From Candidatus Koribacter versatilis Ellin345 (lineage in GTDB: Bacteria > Acidobacteriota > Terriglobia > Terriglobales > Acidobacteriaceae): a DNA stretch of 64,000 nucleotides. The notes under the pieces were generated by a model that searched no databases, was not told the origin of the DNA, and saw nothing but the letters and a program-made list of their open reading frames with translations. The stretch lies in NCBI RefSeq assembly GCF_000014005.1, contig NC_008009.1, forward strand, positions 4,898,001 through 4,962,000, given 5' to 3'. Below, piece after piece: positions 17,939 through 26,425 of the stretch; the stretch's first letter is position 1; every line of letters starts with the position of its first letter. The position numbers and the translations under genes were made by a program.

Positions 17939-20900
17939 TTAGAAGCTAAAGCGGGCGCCGAGTTGGACTACACGGAAGCCGCTGGGGCCAGTGCCATATG
18001 TGCTCTGGGGTGTTCCCCAATCAGAACCCTGGGTTATGGACAACGCGTCGTTGGGTGAATACTCCCACGGACCATTGGTGTTGATCGTCCAGTGCGCGGC
18101 GCTGAAGTTCGTGTGGTTGAACACGTTGAAGGCTTCGAGACGAAGTTGAATGTTGTAGCGCTCATGGAACGGGATGTTCTTGAAGAGCGACATATCCCAG
18201 TTCTGCAAGCCGCCGTAGCGGATCTGGTCGCGTGAGCCACGCGGTGGCGGACCGATGCCGGGCAGCACCGGATTCCCGGAGCTGTCGAGGGTGTAGTAGT
18301 ACTGGGTTGCACCCCACATGTTGCCGCCAGTCAGAGCACCGTGCTCCCAAGACCAGTTGTTTCCCATATCAACAGGGGTACCGGTCTGGAAGTTGGTAAC
18401 TCCGCTCAACTGGTAGTTGTCGGTGATATAGCCGACCCATTTGGGTGCGTTGAAATGCTTGGCAAGGCCCGGGATGTCGTACACATAGTTCGCGGCGAAC
18501 ACATGGGTACGGTCCCAGCTCAAAGCACGGTAATCGACCAAGGCATTAAAGGCGTCTTGCGTATCCTGGTCGGAGTTAGCAGTGCCAAGGCTCTTTGAGT
18601 AGGTATAGACGGCGCCGAAGGTGAGTCCTTTGCCGTAGCGTTTCTGGAATGAGACTTGGAGCGAGTTGTAGTTAGACGTTCCACCCCAATCGAGGTAGGC
18701 GATCTGGCCATAGCCTCGGTAGGGAACCAGGAACGCGTCGGTATAGCCGGGATGACCATAGGCGCAGAGACCGCTAAAACTCAGACCGGCTGCGGTATAA
18801 ATCGGATTGAGGTTGGGTTCCACATTCGGCACGGTACCGCCAAAGTTCGGCCCGCCTTCATAACTCAGATCGCAGTTGGGGTCCTGGTTCTGGCGTTCGA
18901 ACGCTGCGCCGTAGGGCACTGCATTGATGTCGTGCGAGGTAACGAGGTGACGAGACAGAGAACCGACATAGGCGACGTCAATGGTGGAGCCCCACCCAAT
19001 CTCGCGCTGGACGCCGAGGCTAAAGCTGTAGACGGTGGGTACCTTGCCGGAGAGATCGGCGCCGATCACGCCACCGAGAACTCCATTGCCAAAGCCGGGC
19101 GCTCCGCCGAACTGCTCAATGCTTCCGGAACCCAAGGATGCGGTTCTGACAGTGACCGGATTATTAAAGACTGGGTTGAAGATGAGGTTGCCTTGAACGC
19201 GGTCGTGCATCATGCCGAAGCCGCCGCGAAGGACCGTCTTGTGGTTAGAGAACGGATCCCACGCGAAACCGATGCGCGGTTCAGGCATGAAGCCGCGCGA
19301 TCCCCAACCGCCAGCCGGGAGGTCGCCCATTTTGGTGAACCGCATGCCGTTGTACACATCGCCCGTACCGGGCATGATGTTGCCGCCGCCGTCCAACTCG
19401 ACAGCGTTGGCGGGATTGTAGGCGTTGGGATCAAACAGGGCGATCTGCATATTGGCGTCGTACTGCGGCGGGATGTAAGCGAAACGCATGCCGTAGTCGA
19501 GGGTGAAGGTTGGTGTGAGTTTCCAGGTGTCCTGAACGTAAAGTTCCCATTGGTCGTAGCGGAACTTGCCGACGGGACGGGCGGTGGATTGGCTAAAGCT
19601 CTGGAATTGACCGAGCAATGCGCTGGCGATCGGGTCGCCGCATTGAAGTGAATTACTGTCGCAACCCGAAGGTGCGGTCTGGCCGGAATCGAAGCCGAAT
19701 TGTCCGTTGATGTTTCCCCAGGCAATCTGGTCTTTGCGGTTCCGCTGGTAGAAGACGCCGGTCTTAAACGTATGGTTCTTGTAGGACCAAGTCAGGTTGT
19801 CGTTGACGTTGATCGTCGTATTCGCCTGTTTCCACGGGGTGGCGCCGAGATAAGGATTGGAGAACGCCACGTTGTTCATACCGTTGAAGGCGACGTCAGG
19901 AATGGTGTCGGTGAGTCCCGGATAGAGAACCGGAAGGTTGACGCCAAGCGCCGAGGAAGAAATACCGCCGTTGGATTCCGCCAGCGAGAGAGTGTGGCTG
20001 GGACCGATGGAGAACTCGTTCAACACGGTCGGGGTGATGGTGCTAACGAGGTTGACGGAGAAGTTCCAGCCGGGGTGCTTCTGGGTGCATCCGCCGTTAA
20101 ACTCTGGAGCCGAGCAGGCGAAGATACCGAACGGGCCGGGGAACGGCGTATAAGGCGCGGTCATGGTGTCGGCATTGTGTGCCCAGCGACCATAAATGCG
20201 GTTCGCATTGTTGATCTGCCAATCGATACGAAGGATGTCTTCGCGGCGCGGATCGGGCGCGGAGGGCAGGGTCGAATAGTTGTACTGCTGCCCATTTACG
20301 GCAAAGCCAGGGACGTTGGGCATCGGGTACAGGTTCAGGATCTTCTGCATGTTGTCGAAGGTGGACTGCTGGGCGGGCGTAAGGGCATCGCGATTGATCT
20401 TGTTGCCGACGATGCCGGGCCCCGAGATCTCCACGGGAACGGAGATGGCGTTGCCGCTGGCATCCGTTCCGGGTCGAACCGATTGTGAGAAGTCGCCCTG
20501 CCGTTCGAGGGCAGTTGGGACGTAAGCCTGGATGGTGTTGCCAAGGGGAACGTACTGGCGGTAGTACTCCTGGTTCCAGAAGAAGAACAGTTTGTTCTTG
20601 AGGACCGGGCCGCCGATGGAGTAGCCCACGTAGTTGTAGCGATACTTGGCTGGTTCGTTATCGCTTCCTGCGGCGAGTTCGGCTTGCTTGTTGAAATATT
20701 CGTTGGCGTTCAGGCCTTCGTGACGATGGTAGAAGCGGCCATTGCCATGCCAATCGTTGGTCCCGGACTTGGTGGTAAGGGCAATTTGTCCGCCGGCGGC
20801 TTTGCCGTATTCGGCCTGGTAGTTCGAGGTAAGGACTTTCACTTCCTCGATGGCGTCGGGATTGATAGTGATGTGGGTGCCACCGTTGTTGCCGGTATCC

Positions 20901-21559
20901 ACGTTAGAAGCGCCGTCAATCGTGTACTCGTGCTGATTGGCGCGGGTGCCGTTGATGTTGAAGGCGTCGTTACCGCCGGTGCCGGAGGCGTGACCGTCAT
21001 ACATGCCGGAAACGCCGGGGACGAGCTTCATGTAGTCGAGGACGTTGCGCCCGTTGAGTGCGACTTCATTGAGCTGCTTGCTGGTGATGATATCGGAGCG
21101 CTCGCCGGAGTTGCTCTGCAGCTGGAGCTGTGCGGCGTCGGCGGTAACAGTAACTTGACTATCGGTGGTGCCGACAGGAAGGGCGAACTGGCCGGCGTTT
21201 AACTTGTCAGCCGCATTGAGGATGACGCCTTCCTTCTTAAGGGCCTTGAAACCCTTGGACTCCACAGTGACGGTGTATGTGGCAGGCGGAAGGTTCGGAA
21301 TGACGAACTCGCCGGTGCCGGAAGCCGTAACCGTACGGGTGACGCCGATCGAGTCGGCGTGCGCGGTCACCTTTGCGCCGGGAATCACCGCGCCGCTGGG
21401 GTCTGTGACATCTCCGAACATGGTGCCGGAAGTGACTTGGGCGAAGGAGAGGGTGGAAAGGAAAGTTAGAACGGTGATGAGAAGAATTAGGCTAGATGCC
21501 TTGGCCCAGGGGCCACGGCGTCGGCCAAGAGGCGACCTCGACGCTCTTAGACGCAACAT
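17939..21559 (-). CDS. Oar-like TonB-dependent receptor with N-terminal carboxypeptidase-regulatory domain (first of three)
   Basis: 1206 residues with a basic N-terminus and a hydrophobic leader ending at about residue 41 (LITVLTFLSTLSFAQ). A carboxypeptidase-regulatory domain (about 42-140: GTMFGDVTDPSGAVIPGAKV, the TGEFVIPNLPPATYTVTV turn) precedes a plug-like region with LNGRNVLDYMKLVPGVSG and then a very large beta-barrel ending RVVQLGARFSF, with Phe as the last residue. This is the acidobacterial Oar-like family, presumed to import or bind large substrates with TonB energy. It lies upstream of GH30 and GH3 on the same strand and divergent from a membrane regulator, so a glycan substrate is inferred. 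An earlier ATG is not evident. Confidence 0.93.
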   Translation of the reverse strand: MLRLRASRSPLGRRRGPWAKASSLILLITVLTFLSTLSFAQVTSGTMFGDVTDPSGAVIPGAKVTAHADSIGVTRTVTASGTGEFVIPNLPPATYTVTVESKGFKALKKEGVILNAADKLNAGQFALPVGTTDSQVTVTADAAQLQLQSNSGERSDIITSKQLNEVALNGRNVLDYMKLVPGVSGMYDGHASGTGGNDAFNINGTRANQHEYTIDGASNVDTGNNGGTHITINPDAIEEVKVLTSNYQAEYGKAAGGQIALTTKSGTNDWHGNGRFYHRHEGLNANEYFNKQAELAAGSDNEPAKYRYNYVGYSIGGPVLKNKLFFFWNQEYYRQYVPLGNTIQAYVPTALERQGDFSQSVRPGTDASGNAISVPVEISGPGIVGNKINRDALTPAQQSTFDNMQKILNLYPMPNVPGFAVNGQQYNYSTLPSAPDPRREDILRIDWQINNANRIYGRWAHNADTMTAPYTPFPGPFGIFACSAPEFNGGCTQKHPGWNFSVNLVSTITPTVLNEFSIGPSHTLSLAESNGGISSSALGVNLPVLYPGLTDTIPDVAFNGMNNVAFSNPYLGATPWKQANTTINVNDNLTWSYKNHTFKTGVFYQRNRKDQIAWGNINGQFGFDSGQTAPSGCDSNSLQCGDPIASALLGQFQSFSQSTARPVGKFRYDQWELYVQDTWKLTPTFTLDYGMRFAYIPPQYDANMQIALFDPNAYNPANAVELDGGGNIMPGTGDVYNGMRFTKMGDLPAGGWGSRGFMPEPRIGFAWDPFSNHKTVLRGGFGMMHDRVQGNLIFNPVFNNPVTVRTASLGSGSIEQFGGAPGFGNGVLGGVIGADLSGKVPTVYSFSLGVQREIGWGSTIDVAYVGSLSRHLVTSHDINAVPYGAAFERQNQDPNCDLSYEGGPNFGGTVPNVEPNLNPIYTAAGLSFSGLCAYGHPGYTDAFLVPYRGYGQIAYLDWGGTSNYNSLQVSFQKRYGKGLTFGAVYTYSKSLGTANSDQDTQDAFNALVDYRALSWDRTHVFAANYVYDIPGLAKHFNAPKWVGYITDNYQLSGVTNFQTGTPVDMGNNWSWEHGALTGGNMWGATQYYYTLDSSGNPVLPGIGPPPRGSRDQIRYGGLQNWDMSLFKNIPFHERYNIQLRLEAFNVFNHTNFSAAHWTINTNGPWEYSPNDALSITQGSDWGTPQSTYGTGPSGFRVVQLGARFSF

Positions 21560-21885
21560 GCAGTTATCTCCCGAAGTAGTTGGAGCTTATACGCGAAGGG
21601 CTTTATTGCCGATCGCGGGTGACGTGGTTCGCAAGTGGACACTGAAGCTCGGTTTACAGTCGTTTACGTTAATGTGCGCACTTGCGGGGCGACCGATTAC
21701 AAACATCGGCCTGATCCCGAAGAACCATTAGGTTTGGCCTGCGGGCGGATTCCCGGGCGAAAACACTCGCGAAGAACCGATGGCAGGAGAAAACCTGAAT
21801 CGGAGCGTAGGGTTAATAGGTAGTGAACGTCTTCTTGAACTCCCAATATTTTGCTGAGGAAGTTCTGAGGGTGGAGTTTCGGGAC

Positions 21886-21903
21886 GTTACAACGGGCTGT
21901 AAC
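21886..21903. promoter_or_regulatory. Candidate operator for the receptor/regulator pair
   Basis: GTTACA (21886-21891), a 6-nt spacer, then TGTAAC (21898-21903) is a perfect inverted repeat about 47 bp upstream of the TATAAT centre. It lies in the divergent promoter region and could bind the winged-helix protein or another regulator. Confidence 0.5.
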
Positions 21904-21932
21904 ATGGGGCGCAAACCCGCGAAAAATCTAGG

Positions 21933-21938
21933 TATAAT
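21933..21938 (+). promoter_or_regulatory. Likely -10 box of the wHTH/propeller gene
   Basis: A perfect TATAAT, 32 bp before the GTG start. No clear -35 box is visible at the expected distance, which is consistent with activator-dependent transcription. Confidence 0.55.
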
Positions 21939-21969
21939 CGGCTTTGAGGAACTCTGTGAGGCGGCGTAG

Positions 21970-24123
21970 GTGAAGGGCTCGTTCCATATCGCAGATTGGG
22001 AGGTCGAGCCTCAGATCAACCAAGTAAGGCGTCAGAACCACTCCTTCCATCTTGAACCGAAGGTGATGCAAGTCCTGGTGGAGTTGGCCGCACACTCGGA
22101 TGAAGTTCTCTCCAAGGAACATCTGATCCACGCAGTTTGGTCGGACACGTTCGTCAGCGACGACGTGTTGACGCGTTGCATCTCGGAGATCCGGCGAGTG
22201 CTGGACGACGATGCGCGCGCGCCGAAGATCATCCAGACGATCCCGAAATCGGGCTACCGGCTGATTGCGCCGGTGGTGTTCGACAAGGCCGCGCCTCCAA
22301 AGAATGGGTCGTCGAATGGGTCGACGGCAACGGTTGAGGCGGCGACGGTGGAGACGCCTCCTCTGAAGACCGCTGAGACGCCGCGGAAGAACCTGGCGCC
22401 GTGGATTGTTGCGGTCGGCGTATTGGCGATTGCCGTGGTTTACTTCGCGATACGAGCTACTCGTCCGCCGGTAGCCCAACCGGGGCCGGAGGAGAGCTAC
22501 AGGACGATTCCCTTCACGTCGTATCCGGGATCGCAGACGCAACCGGCGTTTTCGCCGGATGGGAACCAAGTGGCGTTCGTGTGGAATGGCGAGGGCGGAG
22601 AGAACCGGAACATCTACGTAAAGATCATCGGGTCGGAGACACCGCTGCAGCTTACGCACGACGCCGGGCAGGATTACAGCCCGACGTGGTCGCCGGATGG
22701 ACGGTCCATTGCGTTCCTAAGATATACGGACACGGACCGCGGCATCTTTATGGTGCCGGCGCTGGGTGGGGCGGAGCACAAGGTTTTTACGCCGACGGGG
22801 ATCGTGGAGTGGGAGCGCAATGCGCTCTCGTGGTCGCCGGATGGAAAACGGCTGATCTTCTCCGATGGGAAGAGTGCGAACTCGCCAAGCTCGATTTTCG
22901 AACTGGATCTGGAAACGGGGACGGCAAAGGCGATTACGTCACCACCGAAGTTGTGGGACGGCGACAGCGGGCCGGCGTTCTCACCAGATGGAAAGAAGAT
23001 TGCGTTCGTCCGCGGGTCTGAGGGATGGGTACAGGACCTGTACGTGATGGATGCGGCGGGCGGCGAACCAACGCGACTGACGAACGATGGCCGCATGATG
23101 GCGAGCATCAGTTGGGCGGCGGATGGGAAGTCGATTGTGTACTCGTCGAACCGTGCGGGAAAGTTTTCGCTATGGCGGATTCCGGCGACAGGCGGCACGG
23201 CCGAGCGCATTGGCGTGGGCACAGAAGATGCATTCGGGCCTAGCGTTTCACGGAATGGCGATCACTTGGCTTACACGCAGGGGAGTTCGATTTACGGGAT
23301 CCACCGCCTGGATTTGAAAGCACCAAAGAGCGCGGCGACGACGATCTTGAGTTCGACGCAGCAGGATTCTGCGCCGAAGCTTTCGCCGGATGGAAGTCGC
23401 GTGGCGTTCCAGTCGTGGCGATCGGGGACGCAGGAAGTTTGGGTTGCGGGCAGCGATGGGAAAAATCCGGAGCGGGTGACTTCGTTTGAGAAGTCGCTGA
23501 CGGGGAGCCCTTCGTGGTCGCCGGATGGAAAGCAGTTGGCCTTCGACGCGCGGCCGGAGGGACGTTCGCACATCTATGCGCTGCGATTGGATGGCGGGCA
23601 GCCGAAAGCCGTGACGGACGGGGATTTCAACGACATTCTGCCGAATTGGTCGAGCGATGGAAAGTGGGTTTATTTTGCGTCGAACCGCGGCGGGGCTTGG
23701 CAAATTTGGAAGGCGCCGAGCGAAGGCGGAACTCCGCAACAGGTTACGAAGCATGGCGGATTCGTTGGGCAGGAATCCTTCGACGGCAAGTGGCTGTACT
23801 TCGCGAAGCCGGACGCGGTGGGACTGTTCCGGATGCCGGTAAGCGGTGGCGACGAACAGAAGATCATGAATCAGCCGCCGGAAGCGTACTGGGGATATTG
23901 GTCGCTGACCCCGAATGGAATTTATTACCTGAACGAGACCGGCGGGAAGATGTCGATTGAGTTCGCCGAATTGGATGGGACGCATCCGACTCGCGTGCAT
24001 GTACTTGAACGAGGGCTGCCGCCGTTTTCGGGGCTATCGGTTACGCCGGATGGGAAGACGCTCTTGTACAACGATCGGGTTGAGGCGGGGAGCCATATTA
24101 CGCTGGTGGATGGGTTCCGATAG
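21970..24123 (+). CDS. CadC-like winged-helix regulator fused to TM and periplasmic PD40 propeller
   Basis: 717 residues from a GTG start. Residues 1-100 are an OmpR/PhoB-type winged helix (EVLSKEHLIHAVWSDTFVSDDVLTRCISEIRRVL, then a wing ending KSGYRLIAPV), residues about 142-161 are one TM helix, and the rest is a TolB-like WD40/PD40 propeller with repeated FSPDG, WSPDG and LSPDG motifs. The N-terminus is cytoplasmic and the propeller periplasmic, so it could sense a ligand and act directly on DNA, as CadC and ToxR do. It is transcribed away from the Oar-like receptor and the GH30/GH3 genes, so it probably regulates them. No receiver or kinase domain. Confidence 0.9.
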   Translation: MKGSFHIADWEVEPQINQVRRQNHSFHLEPKVMQVLVELAAHSDEVLSKEHLIHAVWSDTFVSDDVLTRCISEIRRVLDDDARAPKIIQTIPKSGYRLIAPVVFDKAAPPKNGSSNGSTATVEAATVETPPLKTAETPRKNLAPWIVAVGVLAIAVVYFAIRATRPPVAQPGPEESYRTIPFTSYPGSQTQPAFSPDGNQVAFVWNGEGGENRNIYVKIIGSETPLQLTHDAGQDYSPTWSPDGRSIAFLRYTDTDRGIFMVPALGGAEHKVFTPTGIVEWERNALSWSPDGKRLIFSDGKSANSPSSIFELDLETGTAKAITSPPKLWDGDSGPAFSPDGKKIAFVRGSEGWVQDLYVMDAAGGEPTRLTNDGRMMASISWAADGKSIVYSSNRAGKFSLWRIPATGGTAERIGVGTEDAFGPSVSRNGDHLAYTQGSSIYGIHRLDLKAPKSAATTILSSTQQDSAPKLSPDGSRVAFQSWRSGTQEVWVAGSDGKNPERVTSFEKSLTGSPSWSPDGKQLAFDARPEGRSHIYALRLDGGQPKAVTDGDFNDILPNWSSDGKWVYFASNRGGAWQIWKAPSEGGTPQQVTKHGGFVGQESFDGKWLYFAKPDAVGLFRMPVSGGDEQKIMNQPPEAYWGYWSLTPNGIYYLNETGGKMSIEFAELDGTHPTRVHVLERGLPPFSGLSVTPDGKTLLYNDRVEAGSHITLVDGFR

Positions 24124-24124
24124 C

Positions 24125-24394
24125 AGGGGCTGAAGCCCATTCCTTTGAGGGCTCTTTTCGGCATCGCTGAAGCGATGCCCTGATACACAGCAGGAAGCGT
24201 GTTTAGAAACAGCAACGTGGATAGAACGCACGGCATGTGGGAAAGAGTCGTGAGGCGACAGGGGCGAAAGCCCATTTCCTTTGAGGGCTTTTTTCGGCAT
24301 CGCTGAAGCGATGCCCTGATACACAGCAGAATGCGTGCTTAGAAACAGCAACGTGGGTAGAACACACGTCATGTGGGAAAGAGTCGTGGGGCGA
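24125..24394. repeat. Two tandem 135-bp units carrying family B hairpins
   Basis: Unit 1 (24125-24259) and unit 2 (24260-24394) share the same order: AGGGGC-AAGCCC, TTTGAGGGCT, the hairpin GCATCGCTGAAGCGATGC, CCTGATACACAGCA, TTAGAAACAGCAACGTGG, AGAAC and ATGTGGGAAAGAGTCGTG. They differ at scattered sites. The core hairpin recurs at 28.7 and 45.4 kb. Confidence 0.75.
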
Positions 24395-24396
24395 TA

Positions 24397-24445
24397 GGGG
24401 TCGTTCGACTGCGCGCACTGCGTGCGCTCCGCTCAGGATGACAGA
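24397..24445. repeat. Intergenic repeat family A, copy 2
   Basis: Starts GTCGTTCGACTGCGCG and ends GCTCCGCTCAGGATGACAG. It is palindromic around a GCGCACTGCGTGCGC-like centre. Similar to the copies at 31.2, 38.5 and 39.0 kb. Confidence 0.65.
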
Positions 24446-24449
24446 AATC

Positions 24450-24505
24450 CAAAAACAAAATCAAAAGCAAAGACCCCGCCCTATCGCTTCGCGATAAGAA
24501 CGGGG
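24450..24505 (-). terminator. Likely terminator of the arginine operon
   Basis: On the minus strand CCCCG, then TATCGC, GAA, GCGATA, and CGGGG form a composite stem (24474-24505), followed by TCTTTGCTTTTGATTTTG. It lies 15 nt beyond the argA stop. Confidence 0.65.
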
Positions 24506-24519
24506 CACCCTTGTGAGAG

Positions 24520-25044
24520 CTAGTGAGCGATGGTGACCAGGCGGACTATGTCACTGGGGCGGTAGCCTTTGGGCATATTGGTTAGCTTGGGGAGCTTGCC
24601 GCGGTACATGGCGATTTCATCGCAGGCCTGGTTTCTTGGGCAGCGCATGCAGTCTTTGTAGACCTTGTCGGGAAGGCGGTCGCGATCGGCTTCCTTGAAA
24701 CCGAGGCTTCCGAAAAATTCGGGCACGCGGGTGAAGAGGCAGACGCAGGTGACGTCGTGGTGCTTGGCTTCTTCGAGGAGCGCGTTGACGATTTCGACGC
24801 CCAGTTTGCGACCACGATACTCATTGAGGATGTTGATTGAGCGGATCTCGGCGAGGTGCATGCCGTAGAGGTGTAGCGCGCCGCAGCCGACAATTTTGCC
24901 ATCGATCTCGGCGACGACGAAGTCACGGATGTCGGCGCAGATCTCGGTCATCGTGCGCGGCAGCAGGGTGCCATCGGACGTGTGAGCGCGAATGAGTTCG
25001 TCGATGCGGGCGGCATCGCGAAGAACGGCGTTACGCACTGACAT
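24520..25044 (-). CDS. argA: Short GNAT-type N-acetylglutamate synthase (ArgA-like)
   Basis: 174 residues, a single GNAT domain. The acetyl-CoA loop EYRGRKLG is at about residues 75-82, with VGCGALHLYGMHLAEIRSI before it, matching the short stand-alone NAGS type known from Mycobacterium (Rv2747-like, about 174 residues). It lacks the amino-acid-kinase domain of classical ArgA. A cysteine group at 132, 135 and 141 (DCMRCPRNQACDE) is unusual for this type. It is the last gene of the arginine operon; its start overlaps the argH stop by 14 nt. The first step of arginine synthesis is the expected role, but a generic GNAT cannot be excluded. Confidence 0.8.
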   Translation of the reverse strand: MSVRNAVLRDAARIDELIRAHTSDGTLLPRTMTEICADIRDFVVAEIDGKIVGCGALHLYGMHLAEIRSINILNEYRGRKLGVEIVNALLEEAKHHDVTCVCLFTRVPEFFGSLGFKEADRDRLPDKVYKDCMRCPRNQACDEIAMYRGKLPKLTNMPKGYRPSDIVRLVTIAH

Positions 25045-26425
25045 GTTGCACCTCCCCAATAGCAATGAGCTTTTTCTTTGCAGCCTTGAGGGCCGTCGAT
25101 ACCTGATTGGGAGCGGTGCCGCCAGCGACATTCTTCTGGGCGAGCACGGCGGGTAGTTGCAGAGCGGCGTAGAAGCTGTCGTCCGCGGCGATGCCGAGGT
25201 TGCGTAGATCGTCGGCGCTGAGGTCGTGGAGTTCGCAGTGTTTTTCGACGGCGAGCTTCACCGCGGCGCCAATGAGTTCGTGGGCGCGGCGGAATGGAAT
25301 TCCCTGCTGCACGAGGTATCCCGCGGCAGCCATGGCGTTCATGTAGCCGGTACTGGCAGCGGTGTGCATGACAGCCGTGTTGAACTTTACGGCGCGGAGG
25401 AAGCCGGCGGTGATGCGCAACATGGCAATGCACTCTTCGGCGCTGGCGAAGACGGGCTGCTGAGTCTCCTGCATGTCCTTGTTATAGGCAAGCGGAAGAG
25501 CTTTGAGCGTGACCGCCAACTGCATGGCGTGCGCTAAGAGTGCTGCAGACTTGCCGCGGACGAGTTCGAGAGAATCCGGGTTCTTCTTCTGCGGCATGGC
25601 GCTGCTGCCGGTGGCGAACTGTTCCGGCAACTGGAGGAAACCGAATTCGGTGGTGGCGAAGAGGATCATCTCTTCGGCCATGCGGCTGAGGTGCAGGCCG
25701 ATGACGCTGAGCGATTGCACGAATTCGATGGCGAAGTCGCGATCGCTGGTGGCGTCTATGGAGTTGGCGGTGGGAGCGTCGAAACCGAGGAGCGTGGCGA
25801 TGTAACCACGATCGAGGGCGACGAAGGTTCCAGCGACAGCAGCGGAGCCGAGCGGGCAGAGGTTGGCGCGCTTGCGGCAATCGGCGAGACGGGTGATGTC
25901 GCGGAAGAACATTTCCGCGTAAGCGAGCAGCCAGTGCGCGATCAGCACGGGCTCGGCGCGCTGGAGATGCGTGTACGACGGCATGGCGGCTTCACCAACA
26001 GATTCAGCGCGCTCGATGAGAGCGGCGATGACGTCGGCGATAAGAAGAGTGGTTTCATCGATCTGTTCGCGCACGTAGAGGCGCAGGTCAGTGGCGATCT
26101 GCTCGTTGCGGCTGCGTCCGGTGTGGAGCTTGCGGCCGACTTCGCCGGCGATCTCAATGAGACGCGATTCGACAAAGTGATGCACATCTTCAATGCTGGG
26201 ATCGTCGGCATCGGGCGCGCCGTCGCGGGCGATCTGCGCGAGGCCGGACTTGATGAGCGCGAGTTCTTCGCTGCTCAACACGCCGGCCTTGGCCAAGGCT
26301 GTGGCATGGGCGCCACTGGCGGCGACCTCATGCCTCAGCAGTTTTTTGTCGAAGGGCAGCGATCTCTGCCAGCTCTCGAACTCGGGGTCGAGAGACTGAG
26401 AGAAGCGCCCGGACCACATCTTCAT
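25031..26425 (-). CDS. argH: Argininosuccinate lyase
   Basis: 464 residues from the ATG at 26425; an upstream in-frame start would only add non-homologous residues. MKMWSGRFSQSLDPEFESWQRSLPFDKKL is the canonical N-terminus and GSSAMPQKKNPDSLELVRGKSA the signature of the fumarase/ASL superfamily, holding the catalytic serine loop. It splits argininosuccinate into arginine and fumarate. It overlaps the end of argG by four bases (ATGA), so it is translationally coupled. The family length is about 460, so it is complete. Confidence 0.96.
   Translation of the reverse strand: MKMWSGRFSQSLDPEFESWQRSLPFDKKLLRHEVAASGAHATALAKAGVLSSEELALIKSGLAQIARDGAPDADDPSIEDVHHFVESRLIEIAGEVGRKLHTGRSRNEQIATDLRLYVREQIDETTLLIADVIAALIERAESVGEAAMPSYTHLQRAEPVLIAHWLLAYAEMFFRDITRLADCRKRANLCPLGSAAVAGTFVALDRGYIATLLGFDAPTANSIDATSDRDFAIEFVQSLSVIGLHLSRMAEEMILFATTEFGFLQLPEQFATGSSAMPQKKNPDSLELVRGKSAALLAHAMQLAVTLKALPLAYNKDMQETQQPVFASAEECIAMLRITAGFLRAVKFNTAVMHTAASTGYMNAMAAAGYLVQQGIPFRRAHELIGAAVKLAVEKHCELHDLSADDLRNLGIAADDSFYAALQLPAVLAQKNVAGGTAPNQVSTALKAAKKKLIAIGEVQHVSA

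Larger units (their letters stand above)
21560..21969. other. Divergent intergenic region with regulatory sites
   Basis: 410 bp between the receptor (minus) and the regulator (plus). It contains the GTTACA-N6-TGTAAC inverted repeat at 21886-21903 and a perfect TATAAT at 21933-21938. No credible ORF. The 300 bp nearer the receptor hold nothing recognisable. Confidence 0.7.
24124..24519. other. 396-bp repeat-rich intergenic region
   Basis: Between the stop of the regulator and the end of the arginine operon on the other strand. It holds the two 135-bp tandem units (family B), one family A element and the putative terminator of the arginine operon. No credible gene. Confidence 0.8.

Noticed and set aside
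24125-24394. A CRISPR array for the repeated 135-bp units
   Set aside because: Only two units, unit size far too long, no constant spacer length and no cas genes.
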